Below are positions 43,155 through 51,784 of a stretch of 64,000 nt of DNA, piece after piece (the first letter of the stretch is position 1; each line of letters opens with the position of its first letter). Source of the stretch: Robertmurraya sp047302285 (lineage in GTDB: Bacteria; Bacillota; Bacilli; Bacillales; Cytobacillaceae); assembly GCF_047302285.1 (NCBI RefSeq), contig NZ_CP154845.1, positions 1,674,001 through 1,738,000 on the forward strand. Reading direction: 5' to 3'. Made by a program: the position numbers and the translations under genes. The notes below the pieces were generated by a model that saw only the letters and a program-made list of their open reading frames with translations, had not been told where the DNA came from and made no database searches.

Positions 43155-43361
43155 ATGGGTTTAGAGGTAGATATCATCTTTAAAATAGCTGGAGTAGGAA
43201 TCGTTGTCGCTTTCCTGCATACCATTCTTGATCAAGTCGGAAAAAAGGAATACGCCCAGTGGGTAACTCTGTTCGGATTTATTTACATTTTATTTATGGT
43301 GGCATCGATCGTAGATGATTTATTTCAAAAAATTAAATCGGTATTCCTCTTTCAAGGGTAA
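43155..43361 (+). CDS. spoIIIAC: Stage III sporulation protein SpoIIIAC
   Basis: A 68-residue protein with two membrane helices (VDIIFKIAGVGIVVAFLHTIL and WVTLFGFIYILFMVASIVDD). It matches SpoIIIAC in size and in the AG(V/I)G motif. AGGGAGG precedes the ATG. It is followed within 20 bp by spoIIIAD. Confidence 0.93.
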   Translation: MGLEVDIIFKIAGVGIVVAFLHTILDQVGKKEYAQWVTLFGFIYILFMVASIVDDLFQKIKSVFLFQG

Positions 43362-43376
43362 AAGGAGGGCTCAAAG

Positions 43377-43766
43377 ATTGAAATTATCCAAATCGTAGGA
43401 ATCGCACTTGTATCCACTTTTTTAGCACTAATCGTCAAGGAACAGAAGCCCAATTTTGCATTCTTACTAATCGTTTTTGTTGGATGCTCCATCTTTTTAT
43501 TTTTAATTGATCAAATTTACGCCATTATCCATATGCTTGAAGTCATTGCCGTCAACGCAAAAGTCAATATCGTCTACGTTGAAACCATCTTAAAAATCAT
43601 CGGCATTGCATACATCGCTGAATTCGCAGCCCAAATTACAAAGGATGCTGGGCAAGGAGCCATTGCTTCCAAAATTGAACTCGCAGGAAAAATCTTAATC
43701 CTTGCTATGGCTATTCCGATCCTGTCCGTTTTAATTGAAACGATTATTAAATTAATTCCGAGCTGA
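43377..43766 (+). CDS. spoIIIAD: Stage III sporulation protein SpoIIIAD, apparent ATT start
   Basis: The frame encodes the full SpoIIIAD sequence (EIIQIVGIALVSTF ... AYIAEFAAQITKDAGQG ... ETIIKLIPS), 129 residues, with several membrane segments. The N-terminal conserved part begins at ATT 43377, 8 nt after AGGAGG; no ATG, GTG or TTG occurs in this frame before ATG 43533, which would remove the first 52 conserved residues. A TTG at 43378 is out of frame and stops after six codons. So an ATT initiation codon is the best explanation, unless there is a base error. SpoIIIAC and SpoIIIAD form part of the channel base. Confidence 0.88.
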   Translation: MEIIQIVGIALVSTFLALIVKEQKPNFAFLLIVFVGCSIFLFLIDQIYAIIHMLEVIAVNAKVNIVYVETILKIIGIAYIAEFAAQITKDAGQGAIASKIELAGKILILAMAIPILSVLIETIIKLIPS

Positions 43767-43831
43767 AATTTACTTACTCCTAAACGCCTGCGCAAGTCTC
43801 ACTAATGCTTTTGAATGAGAAGGTGAAAAAT

Positions 43832-45028
43832 ATGAGGCAGTGTTCATGGATTTTTTCGATTATTTTATCTAGCATCCTTTTTTTATGTTTATTCAGTGGA
43901 CAAGCTCACGCAGAGGAAGAAGAACGAGAGGTTTTGGATCCACAAGCTCTCGTTGATGCACAACTAGAAGCTCTGAATTTAGATGAATTGAAGAAATACT
44001 GGGAAGATATTTTGAACGAATATGGCGGGTTTCTTCCTGAAAGTCAAAAGGGGAGTTTATATGACTTTCTAAAAGGAGAGAAAAAATTCTCGCTCAAAGA
44101 ATGGTTTTCAGGCTTTGTGAAATATATGTTTCATGAATTTCTCGTAAACGGAAAATTACTTGGAACATTAATCATGTTGACGATTTTTTCGATGTTTCTA
44201 CAATCTCTTCAAAATGCATTTGAACAAAGTACGATAAGTAAAGTCGCCTACTCCATCGTCTTCATGGTATTAGTGATTATTGCTTTAAACAGCTTCCATG
44301 TTGCCATCGAATATACGATGAACGCGATTCAAACGATGACTTCGTTCATCCTTGCATTAATTCCACTTCTTCTCGCTCTTATTGCAAGTTCAGGAGGAAT
44401 CATTTCAGCCGCATTTTTTCATCCAGTGATATTGTTTCTCATGAATATAAGCGGTACCTTTATACAGTTTATCGTCTTACCATTTCTCTTTTTATCAGCG
44501 ATGCTCAATATTGTCAGTACGTTGACGGATCATTATAAAGTCACACAACTCGGAAACTTACTTCGAAATTGGAGTATCGGATTACTCGGACTATTTTTAA
44601 CGGTATTTCTAGGAGTTATTTCCGTTCAAGGAGCATCTACTGCGATTACAGATGGAGTCACGATTCGAACCGCGAAGTTTATAACAGGAAACTTCATACC
44701 AGTTATTGGGCGGATGTTTACTGATGCAACAGATACGGTAATTAGTGCTTCTGTTTTATTAAAAAACACAGTCGGAATTGCTGGAGTCGCTATCCTTCTA
44801 TTAATTGTTGCGTTTCCAGCTATAAAAATATTAATGATTTCCTTCATTTATAAATTTGCAGCAGCGATCCTACAGCCCCTTGGGGGAGGACCTGTGATTA
44901 AGTGCTTGGACATTATTAGCAAAAGCATTATTTATGTTTTTGCAGCGTTGGCGATTGTGTCCTTAATGTTTTTCCTTAGTTTAACGGTGATTATCGCAGC
45001 TGGAAACTTGACGATGATGGTTAGGTAA
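43832..45028 (+). CDS. spoIIIAE: Stage III sporulation protein SpoIIIAE
   Basis: The 398-residue protein has a cleavable signal peptide (ending GQAHA before EEEE), an acidic soluble part and about seven membrane segments. Landmarks are LLALIASSGGIISAAFFHP and LQPLGGGPVIKCLDIISKS. It is a core membrane component of the SpoIIIA complex. ATG at 43832 is preferred, with AGAAGGTG 6 nt upstream; the ATG at 43805 would contain that site. Confidence 0.93.
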   Translation: MRQCSWIFSIILSSILFLCLFSGQAHAEEEEREVLDPQALVDAQLEALNLDELKKYWEDILNEYGGFLPESQKGSLYDFLKGEKKFSLKEWFSGFVKYMFHEFLVNGKLLGTLIMLTIFSMFLQSLQNAFEQSTISKVAYSIVFMVLVIIALNSFHVAIEYTMNAIQTMTSFILALIPLLLALIASSGGIISAAFFHPVILFLMNISGTFIQFIVLPFLFLSAMLNIVSTLTDHYKVTQLGNLLRNWSIGLLGLFLTVFLGVISVQGASTAITDGVTIRTAKFITGNFIPVIGRMFTDATDTVISASVLLKNTVGIAGVAILLLIVAFPAIKILMISFIYKFAAAILQPLGGGPVIKCLDIISKSIIYVFAALAIVSLMFFLSLTVIIAAGNLTMMVR

Positions 45029-45070
45029 CATTTTTTGGCAAAAAAAGTGGCTTAGGGGGTTCACTTTCTA

Positions 45071-45691
45071 ATGGCTTTCATTACTGAATGGATTACGAAT
45101 ATTATTCTGTTTGTTCTCATAGCGACTGTAATCGATCTCTTGCTCCCTAATACAAGTTTGCAAAAATACACGAAGATGGTGGCAGGTTTACTGTTAATCA
45201 CGATTATTATGTCGCCTTTATTTAAACTTTTGTCTTCAGATTTTGAAGCAGCACTGGCTTCTATCCCCTCAATTCAGTCCAATAATGAAGAAAAAAATAT
45301 GGAAAATTTAATAGAATTGCAGAAAAAAGAAATACAAGCCTCTAACCATGCATATATTTTAGAAGAAACGGCTGTCCAACTGCAAACGGACGTAGAGGAG
45401 GAGTTGATGGAACAGTACGGATTAGAGATTACGAATATCGAAATTGCTGTAGATGAAGATAGTCAAAGTGATTCTTTCGAACAAATTCAGTCAATCGTTG
45501 TTCAGCTCAAAAGACCAAATACCGAGACAGACGCAGTTGAAGTCGTGAAAAAAGTAGAGATCAATGCAAGTGAACCTCTTCCATCAAAGGAACCAACAAA
45601 AGATAGTCAAGCGATTGCATCTCTTCTTTCTGAAAAATGGGATGTTGAAAAAGAACAAATAGAAATCGTCGTAGAAGGGGGGAGCGATTAA
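45071..45691 (+). CDS. spoIIIAF: Stage III sporulation protein SpoIIIAF
   Basis: The 206-residue protein has two N-terminal membrane helices (TNIILFVLIATVIDLLLP and VAGLLLITIIMSPLFKLL) and a soluble ring-building-type domain, as expected for SpoIIIAF. AGGGGG precedes the ATG. The end lies 2 bp before spoIIIAG. Confidence 0.92.
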   Translation: MAFITEWITNIILFVLIATVIDLLLPNTSLQKYTKMVAGLLLITIIMSPLFKLLSSDFEAALASIPSIQSNNEEKNMENLIELQKKEIQASNHAYILEETAVQLQTDVEEELMEQYGLEITNIEIAVDEDSQSDSFEQIQSIVVQLKRPNTETDAVEVVKKVEINASEPLPSKEPTKDSQAIASLLSEKWDVEKEQIEIVVEGGSD

Positions 45692-45693
45692 CA

Positions 45694-46329
45694 ATGGAGC
45701 AGGAAAAGGGGCCATTGTCTTGGCTGAAAAAATTGTTCTCAAAGGAAGGAAAGCTAGATAAAAAATATCAATATTTCATTATCATTCTGCTATTTGGAGC
45801 AGCCATTATGATAGTAAGCAATACATTGATAGATGAAGAAAATTCTAGCATTCCCGTGATAAGCAACCAAGATGGAGAAAAAGAAGAGGTAGAAACAATA
45901 GGAACAACAAAAGCAGCTGGGAGTAACGAAATCAGTGAATATGAAGCCAGCTACGAAGCACAATTAAAGGAAGCTTTAGAGGGTATCGCTGGTGTTAGTG
46001 ATGTGATGGTTGTGGTCAATGTGGATGCAACTGAAAAAAGCATATACGAGAAAAACACGGTTACTCGTTCGCAAATGACCGACGAAACGGATCGGGAGGG
46101 TGGACAAAGGAAAGTAGAGGATCAGTCTAAAGACAGTCAGCTTGTCATTATCCGTGAAGGGGAAAAAGAGGTTCCGATCGAATTAGAAAAAAAGAAGCCT
46201 GAAATTCGAGGAGTTCTTGTTGTTGCTAAGGGAGCTGACAATATTCAAATTAAGAAGTGGATCGTCGAATCGGTAACGAAATTGCTTGATGTACCAAGCC
46301 ATCGTGTATCCGTAATGCCAAGAAAATAA
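45694..46329 (+). CDS. spoIIIAG: Stage III sporulation protein SpoIIIAG
   Basis: The 211-residue protein has one N-terminal membrane helix (YFIIILLFGAAIMIVSNTLI) and a C-terminal ring-building domain with ALEGIAGVSDVMVVVNV and RGVLVVAKGADN, as in SpoIIIAG, which forms the large ring between mother cell and forespore membranes. GGGGGAG precedes the ATG. Confidence 0.93.
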   Translation: MEQEKGPLSWLKKLFSKEGKLDKKYQYFIIILLFGAAIMIVSNTLIDEENSSIPVISNQDGEKEEVETIGTTKAAGSNEISEYEASYEAQLKEALEGIAGVSDVMVVVNVDATEKSIYEKNTVTRSQMTDETDREGGQRKVEDQSKDSQLVIIREGEKEVPIELEKKKPEIRGVLVVAKGADNIQIKKWIVESVTKLLDVPSHRVSVMPRK

Positions 46330-46422
46330 GTAAACGAAGAACATCGAGCCTGAAAGCTTTCAGGAAACGATTTTATATATGGAGTACCATTATTTGTTAA
46401 ATTAACGAAGGGGGATTTATAA

Positions 46423-46989
46423 ATGTTATTAAAAAAGCAAACAGTTTGGCTATTAACAATGTTAAGTTTAGTGGTTGTACTTTCGGTTTATTATATGACA
46501 TCACCAGAGCAAAGACAGCAGGAATTAGCAGGAACAGAAGAACAAGAGGAAGCGGTAACGGAAGGGCAAGATGAAATGACGGGAGAAACAGAAGCAGATG
46601 TAGATGCAGAAGGTGATATTGTCTCCAGTGTCGCTAGTGATGAAGTATTTGACGCATTGCGTTTGCAGCTAGATGAAGAGAGGAGCAAAATCAAAGAAGA
46701 ATTAACAGACATTATGGCTTCAACTGATCTACCGTCAGAACAACGTGGAGATGCATATGAAAAGAGTCAAGAACTTGACCAAGTGGCCCAAAAAGAAGCT
46801 GTACTAGAAACGTTAATTGTTGCGATGGGATACGATGATGCCCTCGTTCGCGCTGATGGTGAACAAGTACGTATCACCGTTAAATCGAATGAACCATCTG
46901 CGACTGCAGCCAATGAAATTATCCAAGTAGTGAAGACTGAGCTAGGGCAAATGCAGGCAGTAGCAGTAGAATTCCAACCAAATGAGTAA
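46423..46989 (+). CDS. spoIIIAH: Stage III sporulation protein SpoIIIAH
   Basis: The 188-residue protein has an N-terminal membrane helix (VWLLTMLSLVVVLSVYYM), an acidic Gln/Glu-rich linker, and the YscJ/FliF-like domain that binds forespore SpoIIQ (EQRGDAYEKSQEL...). AAGGGGGAT precedes the ATG. The 93-bp gap after spoIIIAG is the largest before the operon end. Confidence 0.93.
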   Translation: MLLKKQTVWLLTMLSLVVVLSVYYMTSPEQRQQELAGTEEQEEAVTEGQDEMTGETEADVDAEGDIVSSVASDEVFDALRLQLDEERSKIKEELTDIMASTDLPSEQRGDAYEKSQELDQVAQKEAVLETLIVAMGYDDALVRADGEQVRITVKSNEPSATAANEIIQVVKTELGQMQAVAVEFQPNE

Positions 46990-47088
46990 AAAGGCTACAT
47001 TGTTGGTTTTTAAGTTTAAGCTCCTGTACTAACAATTTACGAAAACAACAAGTTTTTTTCAGATGAAAATAAACAAGCAATAGGAAAA

Positions 47089-47121
47089 CAAATAACGGGG
47101 AGCCGCGGCTCTCCCGTTATT
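47089..47121. terminator. Bidirectional terminator between spoIIIAH and the chemotaxis receptor gene
   Basis: A long palindromic stem AATAACGGG..GAGCC / GGCTC..CCCGTTATT followed by TTTT; it serves convergent genes. Confidence 0.85.
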
Positions 47122-48604
47122 TTTGTTCTTGAAGTTCCATTAAATTGTCGACAGATTGGTGAGCTTCGGTAACAGACTGGAGTAAAACTTCATGTTGCGC
47201 CGTTTGGACTCCAATTGCAGATGATAATTCCTGTAATGTTGCGCTTGCTTGCTCAATTACAGAGCTAAATTCACTGATTGATTCTTCAATCGCTCTAGAG
47301 GAACCGAGCACACTTTTCGTTAAAGCATCATATTTGGAAATATCGTCTTTGAGCTGTCTGAACGTTGATTGAATTTGTGTAAAGGCTTGCTGTGTATCGA
47401 TGGCAAGCTGTAGATTATGATTAATCTTTTTTCCTGTTAGGGATACGGTTTCAGTTACGGCATGTGTCCCACTCATGACATGATTAAGATTATCTGAAAT
47501 TTGCGTGGCCGTTTTACGACTGATTTCTGCTAGTTTTCTTACTTCTTCTGCTACTACAGCAAATCCTTTTCCAGCATCGCCGGCACGAGCGGCTTCAATC
47601 GAGGCGTTTAAAGCTAAAAGATTGGTTTGATCGGAGATTCCTTCGATTGCCTGTGCAAAACTCGAAGTCTCTTCTACTAATGAGGAGAGTGTTGTCGTCT
47701 GCTCATTAATATCTTCCATATTATGATAGGAAACTTCCAGACCATCCTTTAATTCTGTTACGAGTATTTCCCCGTTATTGGTCACTTCTTGTGTAGCAAT
47801 AGCATCTAGGTGGAGCTTATTAACCAATTCACTTGTTTCGTGAACAACTTGATTGGAGTTTTCTAACGCTTTTGTAATTTCTAAAATAGAATCGGTTTGT
47901 GTTTGCATGCCAGCTGCCATTTCGCTAATCGAATGGTTCATTTCTTGAGCGGCTTCATAATTTTCATAGCTTTTATTTTTCACAAAATAAATCAGATCTG
48001 ATAGACCAACAGTATTATTTCCTACTGTTTTTCTAATTTCACGATCCAGTAGTAAAAGTTCTTCTGTTTGTTGCTGAGCGGCGACAATATTTTCAGATAA
48101 TTTTTTCGAAATAGATAACTGAAATGCTAACAAGATGGACACTAATAGATAGAGAAGATAAACGGTTGCATAATTCTTTATATCCAGTGGCAACACACTA
48201 TTATTTTCCCAAATAAAGGCACTTATGGCGATGAAGCCGAGGATCGAACCAGACCATAGTACTTTTTTATCCATATAGATCGCTGCTGTCGCGAGAATAA
48301 AGTACAATAAAACAAAGGCAGTTGGAGATACGCTGTTTGCCATAATCACATACATCACAATCGTGACAAGAATAATAGCTAAATAGGGAATCGTAGTTGT
48401 GAATCTTTTTGTGTAATGGAGAAGGGAGATGAGTCCAACCCCTAGGCCACCACCGATAATAATAGATAAGATAAGAGCTAAATCTTTTTGCATAACGATG
48501 TCGACAATGGTAGCGAGAATGACACAAACAAAAGAAGCTTTTACAACGAGTGAATTCTTTCTTGCTAAGTCATCCTCTTTAATTTCAGTAATCGTTTTCA
48601 TCAT
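47117..48604 (-). CDS. Methyl-accepting chemotaxis protein without extracellular sensor
   Basis: The 495-residue protein has about six membrane helices in the first 190 residues and no extracellular ligand domain or HAMP domain. A long coiled-coil signalling hairpin follows, with the tip EGISDQTNLLALNASIEAARAGDAGKGFAVVAEEVRKLAE. It should bind CheA/CheW and sense via its membrane part. ATG 48604 or 48601 follows GGAGGAAC. The gene is not present at this place in B. subtilis, so it is probably an addition here. Its ligand is unknown. Confidence 0.9.
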   Translation of the reverse strand: MMKTITEIKEDDLARKNSLVVKASFVCVILATIVDIVMQKDLALILSIIIGGGLGVGLISLLHYTKRFTTTIPYLAIILVTIVMYVIMANSVSPTAFVLLYFILATAAIYMDKKVLWSGSILGFIAISAFIWENNSVLPLDIKNYATVYLLYLLVSILLAFQLSISKKLSENIVAAQQQTEELLLLDREIRKTVGNNTVGLSDLIYFVKNKSYENYEAAQEMNHSISEMAAGMQTQTDSILEITKALENSNQVVHETSELVNKLHLDAIATQEVTNNGEILVTELKDGLEVSYHNMEDINEQTTTLSSLVEETSSFAQAIEGISDQTNLLALNASIEAARAGDAGKGFAVVAEEVRKLAEISRKTATQISDNLNHVMSGTHAVTETVSLTGKKINHNLQLAIDTQQAFTQIQSTFRQLKDDISKYDALTKSVLGSSRAIEESISEFSSVIEQASATLQELSSAIGVQTAQHEVLLQSVTEAHQSVDNLMELQEQK

Positions 48605-48714
48605 TGTTCCTCCCTAAATTTCCCTCTTCCTTAAATTTCGATATAATACTACAAAAATCCTTCGAAAAATAATAATTTTGGAAGAACTTTATCCACATAA
48701 AAAAATGATAATGA

Positions 48715-48744
48715 TTGAACTTTTGTAAGGTCTTATCGTATAGT
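48715..48744 (+). promoter_or_regulatory. Sigma-A promoter of accB
   Basis: TTGAAC (48715-48720), an 18-bp spacer and TATAGT (48739-48744) form a good vegetative promoter about 45 bp before the accB start. Confidence 0.6.
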
Positions 48745-48745
48745 A

Positions 48746-48762
48746 TTAGTATCTAGTGCTAA
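48746..48762 (+). promoter_or_regulatory. FapR-operator-like palindrome at the accB start site
   Basis: TTAGTATCTAGTGCTAA is a 17-bp imperfect inverted repeat with TTAG..CTAA arms, closely resembling the operator of the fatty-acid repressor FapR as I recall it. It lies immediately downstream of the -10 hexamer, where binding would block transcription. Confidence 0.45.
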
Positions 48763-48788
48763 ATTTTTGTCAATAAGGAGTGTCATTC

Positions 48789-49280
48789 ATGTTAAAAGTA
48801 CAAGAAATTCGCGAACTAATTAAACTTGTCAATCAATCCAATTTAGATGAATTTGTATATGAAGTAGATGATTGCAAAATTAAAATGAAAAAGAATCAAG
48901 GTGGAGCAGTTGCTGTTTCGACTCAACCTGCTGTCCAACCAGCAGCTGTAGAAGCGCCGCAACCTCAAGTAGTTGAAGTTGCAAAAACAGTTGAGGTGAA
49001 AGAAGAACCGGCTGTTGAAGCTGCTACTACAGATGAGAGTCTACATAAGATTACTTCACCAATGGTGGGAACTTTTTATCATAAGCCAACACCTGAAGCA
49101 GACCCGTATGTGAAAGTGGGTAGCAAAGTAACGAATGATTCAATTGTTTGTATTGTTGAAGCAATGAAATTATTTAATGAAATTGAAGCAGAAGTAAATG
49201 GGGAAATCGTGGAGATCCTTGTGAAAGATGGCCAGTTAGTTGAATATGGTCAACCACTATTTTTGGTAAAGCCTGAATAA
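48789..49280 (+). CDS. accB: Acetyl-CoA carboxylase biotin carboxyl carrier protein
   Basis: AccB carries biotin between the carboxylase and carboxyltransferase in the first step of fatty-acid synthesis. The biotinylated lysine is Lys127 in VEAMKLFNEIEAE, near the C-terminus, after a Pro/Ala/Val-rich linker. The product is 163 residues. ATG at 48789 follows AAGGAG by 8 nt; the open frame begins at GTG 48780, which overlaps that site. Followed by accC at 14 bp. Confidence 0.95.
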   Translation: MLKVQEIRELIKLVNQSNLDEFVYEVDDCKIKMKKNQGGAVAVSTQPAVQPAAVEAPQPQVVEVAKTVEVKEEPAVEAATTDESLHKITSPMVGTFYHKPTPEADPYVKVGSKVTNDSIVCIVEAMKLFNEIEAEVNGEIVEILVKDGQLVEYGQPLFLVKPE

Positions 49281-49294
49281 GGAGCGAAACGAAA

Positions 49295-50647
49295 ATGATT
49301 AAAAAATTATTAATTGCCAATCGAGGAGAAATTGCCGTACGGATTATTCGTGCGTGCCGTGAATTAGATATTGAATCAGTAGCAGTCTATTCAGAGGCGG
49401 ATAAGGATGCCTTACATGTGCAACTGGCTGATGAGGCCTACTGTATCGGACCAATCTTGTCTAAGGATAGTTACTTAAATTTCACAAATATTGTTAGTGT
49501 TGCGAAGCTTACTGGTTGCGAAGCGATTCACCCTGGATATGGGTTTTTAGCAGAAAATGCAGCATTTGCTGAGCTTTGCCGCGAATGCAATATAATATTT
49601 GTAGGTCCGACACCGGAAGCGATTGCAAAAATGGGAACAAAGGATATTGCTCGTGAAACGATGAAAGAAGCAGGTGTTCCGATTGTTCCAGGTTCACAAG
49701 GAATTATTAAAGATGAAAAGGATGCACTTCAACTCGCCAATGAAATTGGTTACCCTGTCATCATTAAAGCAACAGCGGGTGGTGGAGGAAAAGGAATCCG
49801 CGTCGCTCGTAATGAAACAGAGTTAATCAAAGGGATTAATATCACGCAGCAAGAGGCACTTACCGCTTTTGGTAATCCCGGAGTGTATATTGAGAAATAT
49901 ATTGAAGATTTCCGTCATGTGGAGATTCAAGTTCTAGCCGATAATTTTGGCCATGTCGTTCATCTAGGGGAGCGGGATTGCTCGATTCAACGAAGACTGC
50001 AAAAGCTTCTCGAAGAAACGCCATCACCAGCTTTAGATAGCGAAATTCGTGAGGAAATGGGCAATGCAGCTGTAAAAGCGGCAAAAGCAGTTGATTATAC
50101 AGGTGCAGGTACGATAGAATTTATATATGATTATCGAAATCGTCAATTTTATTTCATGGAAATGAATACACGAATTCAGGTTGAGCATCCAGTTACGGAA
50201 ATGGTGACAGGAGTCGATTTAATTAGAGAGCAAATTAAAGTCGCTTCTGGAGAAGCATTGAAGTTTAAGCAAGATGAAATTGAATTTAATGGATGGGCCA
50301 TTGAATGTCGAATCAATGCTGAAAATCCAGAGAAACAATTCATGCCTTCTCCTGGTAAAATTCAAATGTATCTTCCACCAGGCGGATTAGGGGTCAGAGT
50401 GGATTCGGCTGCATATCCAGGATATACGATTCCTCCATTCTATGATTCCATGATTGCAAAGGTCATCACCTATGGAAGCACAAGGGAAGAAGCGATTTCG
50501 AGAATGAAAAGAGCCTTAAGTGAATTTGTGATTGAAGGGATTCATACGACGATCCCATTCCATTTGAAATTACTGAATCACGAGAAATTCGTGGAAGGTG
50601 ATTTCAATACAAAATTCCTTGAGATGTATGATGTGATGAAATCTTAA
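49295..50647 (+). CDS. accC: Acetyl-CoA carboxylase biotin carboxylase subunit
   Basis: The 450-residue ATP-grasp enzyme carboxylates the biotin of AccB using bicarbonate. Landmarks are KLLIANRGEIAVRIIRAC, the glycine-rich ATP loop KATAGGGGKGIRVA, HVVHLGERDCSIQRR and EMNTRIQVEHPVTE. Length and motifs are complete. Co-transcribed with accB and yqhY. Confidence 0.96.
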   Translation: MIKKLLIANRGEIAVRIIRACRELDIESVAVYSEADKDALHVQLADEAYCIGPILSKDSYLNFTNIVSVAKLTGCEAIHPGYGFLAENAAFAELCRECNIIFVGPTPEAIAKMGTKDIARETMKEAGVPIVPGSQGIIKDEKDALQLANEIGYPVIIKATAGGGGKGIRVARNETELIKGINITQQEALTAFGNPGVYIEKYIEDFRHVEIQVLADNFGHVVHLGERDCSIQRRLQKLLEETPSPALDSEIREEMGNAAVKAAKAVDYTGAGTIEFIYDYRNRQFYFMEMNTRIQVEHPVTEMVTGVDLIREQIKVASGEALKFKQDEIEFNGWAIECRINAENPEKQFMPSPGKIQMYLPPGGLGVRVDSAAYPGYTIPPFYDSMIAKVITYGSTREEAISRMKRALSEFVIEGIHTTIPFHLKLLNHEKFVEGDFNTKFLEMYDVMKS

Positions 50648-50664
50648 TATAGGAGGACTCGAAT

Positions 50665-51075
50665 ATGAGTGAAAATAACATATTGGAAATGAGTCAAGGA
50701 CAGTCTGGTTTAGGAAAAGTTGAAATTGCTCCTGAAGTGATTGAAGTAATTGCTGGAATTGCCGCATCAGAGGTAGAAGGTGTTTCACAAATGCGTGGAA
50801 ACTTTGCTACAGGTGTTGTGGAAAGATTAGGGAAGAAGAATCATGGAAAAGGCGTGAAGGTGGAGCTTACCGAAGATGGCATTAAGGTAGATGTATACTG
50901 CTTAATGAAATTCGGCATTTCTATTCCAACTGTTGCAGGGAAGGTTCAAGATAATATTCGCCAAGCCTTACTTAACATGACTGCTTTAGAGGCTGAGGAA
51001 GTCAATGTCCACATCGTTGGCATTCAGTTTGAAAATCCGAAGCAAACTGAAGTAGAAACTGAACAAGAAATGTAA
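50665..51075 (+). CDS. yqhY: Asp23/Gls24 family envelope stress protein YqhY
   Basis: The 136-residue protein has the Asp23 fold signature GKVEIAPEVIEVIAGIAASEVEGVSQM and VDVYCLMKFGISIPTVAGKVQDNIRQAL. In B. subtilis YqhY is tied to acetyl-CoA carboxylase function and its loss is poorly tolerated. It lies 17 bp after accC with AGGAGG, so it is the third gene of the acc operon. A terminator follows. Confidence 0.93.
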   Translation: MSENNILEMSQGQSGLGKVEIAPEVIEVIAGIAASEVEGVSQMRGNFATGVVERLGKKNHGKGVKVELTEDGIKVDVYCLMKFGISIPTVAGKVQDNIRQALLNMTALEAEEVNVHIVGIQFENPKQTEVETEQEM

Positions 51076-51088
51076 TAAACTACATTGT

Positions 51089-51122
51089 AAAAACCAGAGA
51101 CAAAAGTCTTTGGTTTTTATTT
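51089..51122 (+). terminator. acc operon terminator
   Basis: AAAAACCAGAGAC pairs with GTCTTTGGTTTTT around a short AAAA loop. Confidence 0.85.
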
Positions 51123-51376
51123 ACTTTTCTTGATTCATCATCCTCAAAAGGGATTAACCTTTCAAAAAAACGGTTATAGTGAAGGATAGATCAGATTCCC
51201 TTTAACATTGTCTTTTGGTTATGCTATTATTTTTAATGACTTATAGAAAAATGGATCGACGGGTTTGTACTTATTTTGCACAACTGCTTTGATTACAAGC
51301 ACAGGCCACCTAAGTGTTAGCCAATACAACAATATAAGTTCAATATAAATCATCCTATAAAGGGGCAATAAATGAA
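51123..51376. other. Intergenic region before nusB
   Basis: No ORF with a ribosome site, riboswitch or repeat is seen. A promoter for nusB is expected here, but I cannot pick one hexamer pair over others. Confidence 0.4.
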
Positions 51377-51757
51377 ATGAAGAGAAGAACAGCGAGAGAA
51401 AAAGCGTTACAGGCATTATTTCAAATTGATGTAAGTGATGTGGAGCCGAAGGAAGCGATCGCCCATGTCCTTGAAGGCGTACGAAATGATGACTATTTAT
51501 TAAAGTTAGTTTTAGGTGTCGTTGAAAACAAAGAGGAAATTGACAAGCTTTTGCAACAGCATCTTGAAAATTGGACGTTGGATCGTTTAGCGATTGTCGA
51601 TCGTAACATCTTAAGACTTTCTGCATATGAGCTTTTATATTGTAAAGAAGACGTTCCTACAAAAGTGGCCATCGATGAAGCGATCGAAATTGCCAAAATT
51701 TATGGTGATGATCAATCTAGTCGATTCATCAATGGAATTTTATCAAAGGTAAATTAA
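51377..51757 (+). CDS. nusB: Transcription antitermination factor NusB
   Basis: NusB (126 residues) joins S10 in the antitermination complex that helps ribosomal RNA transcription. Motifs are RRTAREKALQALFQIDV and DRLAIVDRNILRLSAYELLY, then IDEAIEIAKIYGDDQSSRFINGIL. AAAGGGGC lies upstream of the ATG. It is followed within 30 bp by xseA. Confidence 0.95.
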   Translation: MKRRTAREKALQALFQIDVSDVEPKEAIAHVLEGVRNDDYLLKLVLGVVENKEEIDKLLQQHLENWTLDRLAIVDRNILRLSAYELLYCKEDVPTKVAIDEAIEIAKIYGDDQSSRFINGILSKVN

Positions 51758-51784
51758 TTTTCCTGTTTTAAAAGGGGTTTTTTG

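Noticed and set aside
43378..43395. TTG start for spoIIIAD
   Set aside because: It is out of frame with the conserved protein and reaches a stop after six codons.
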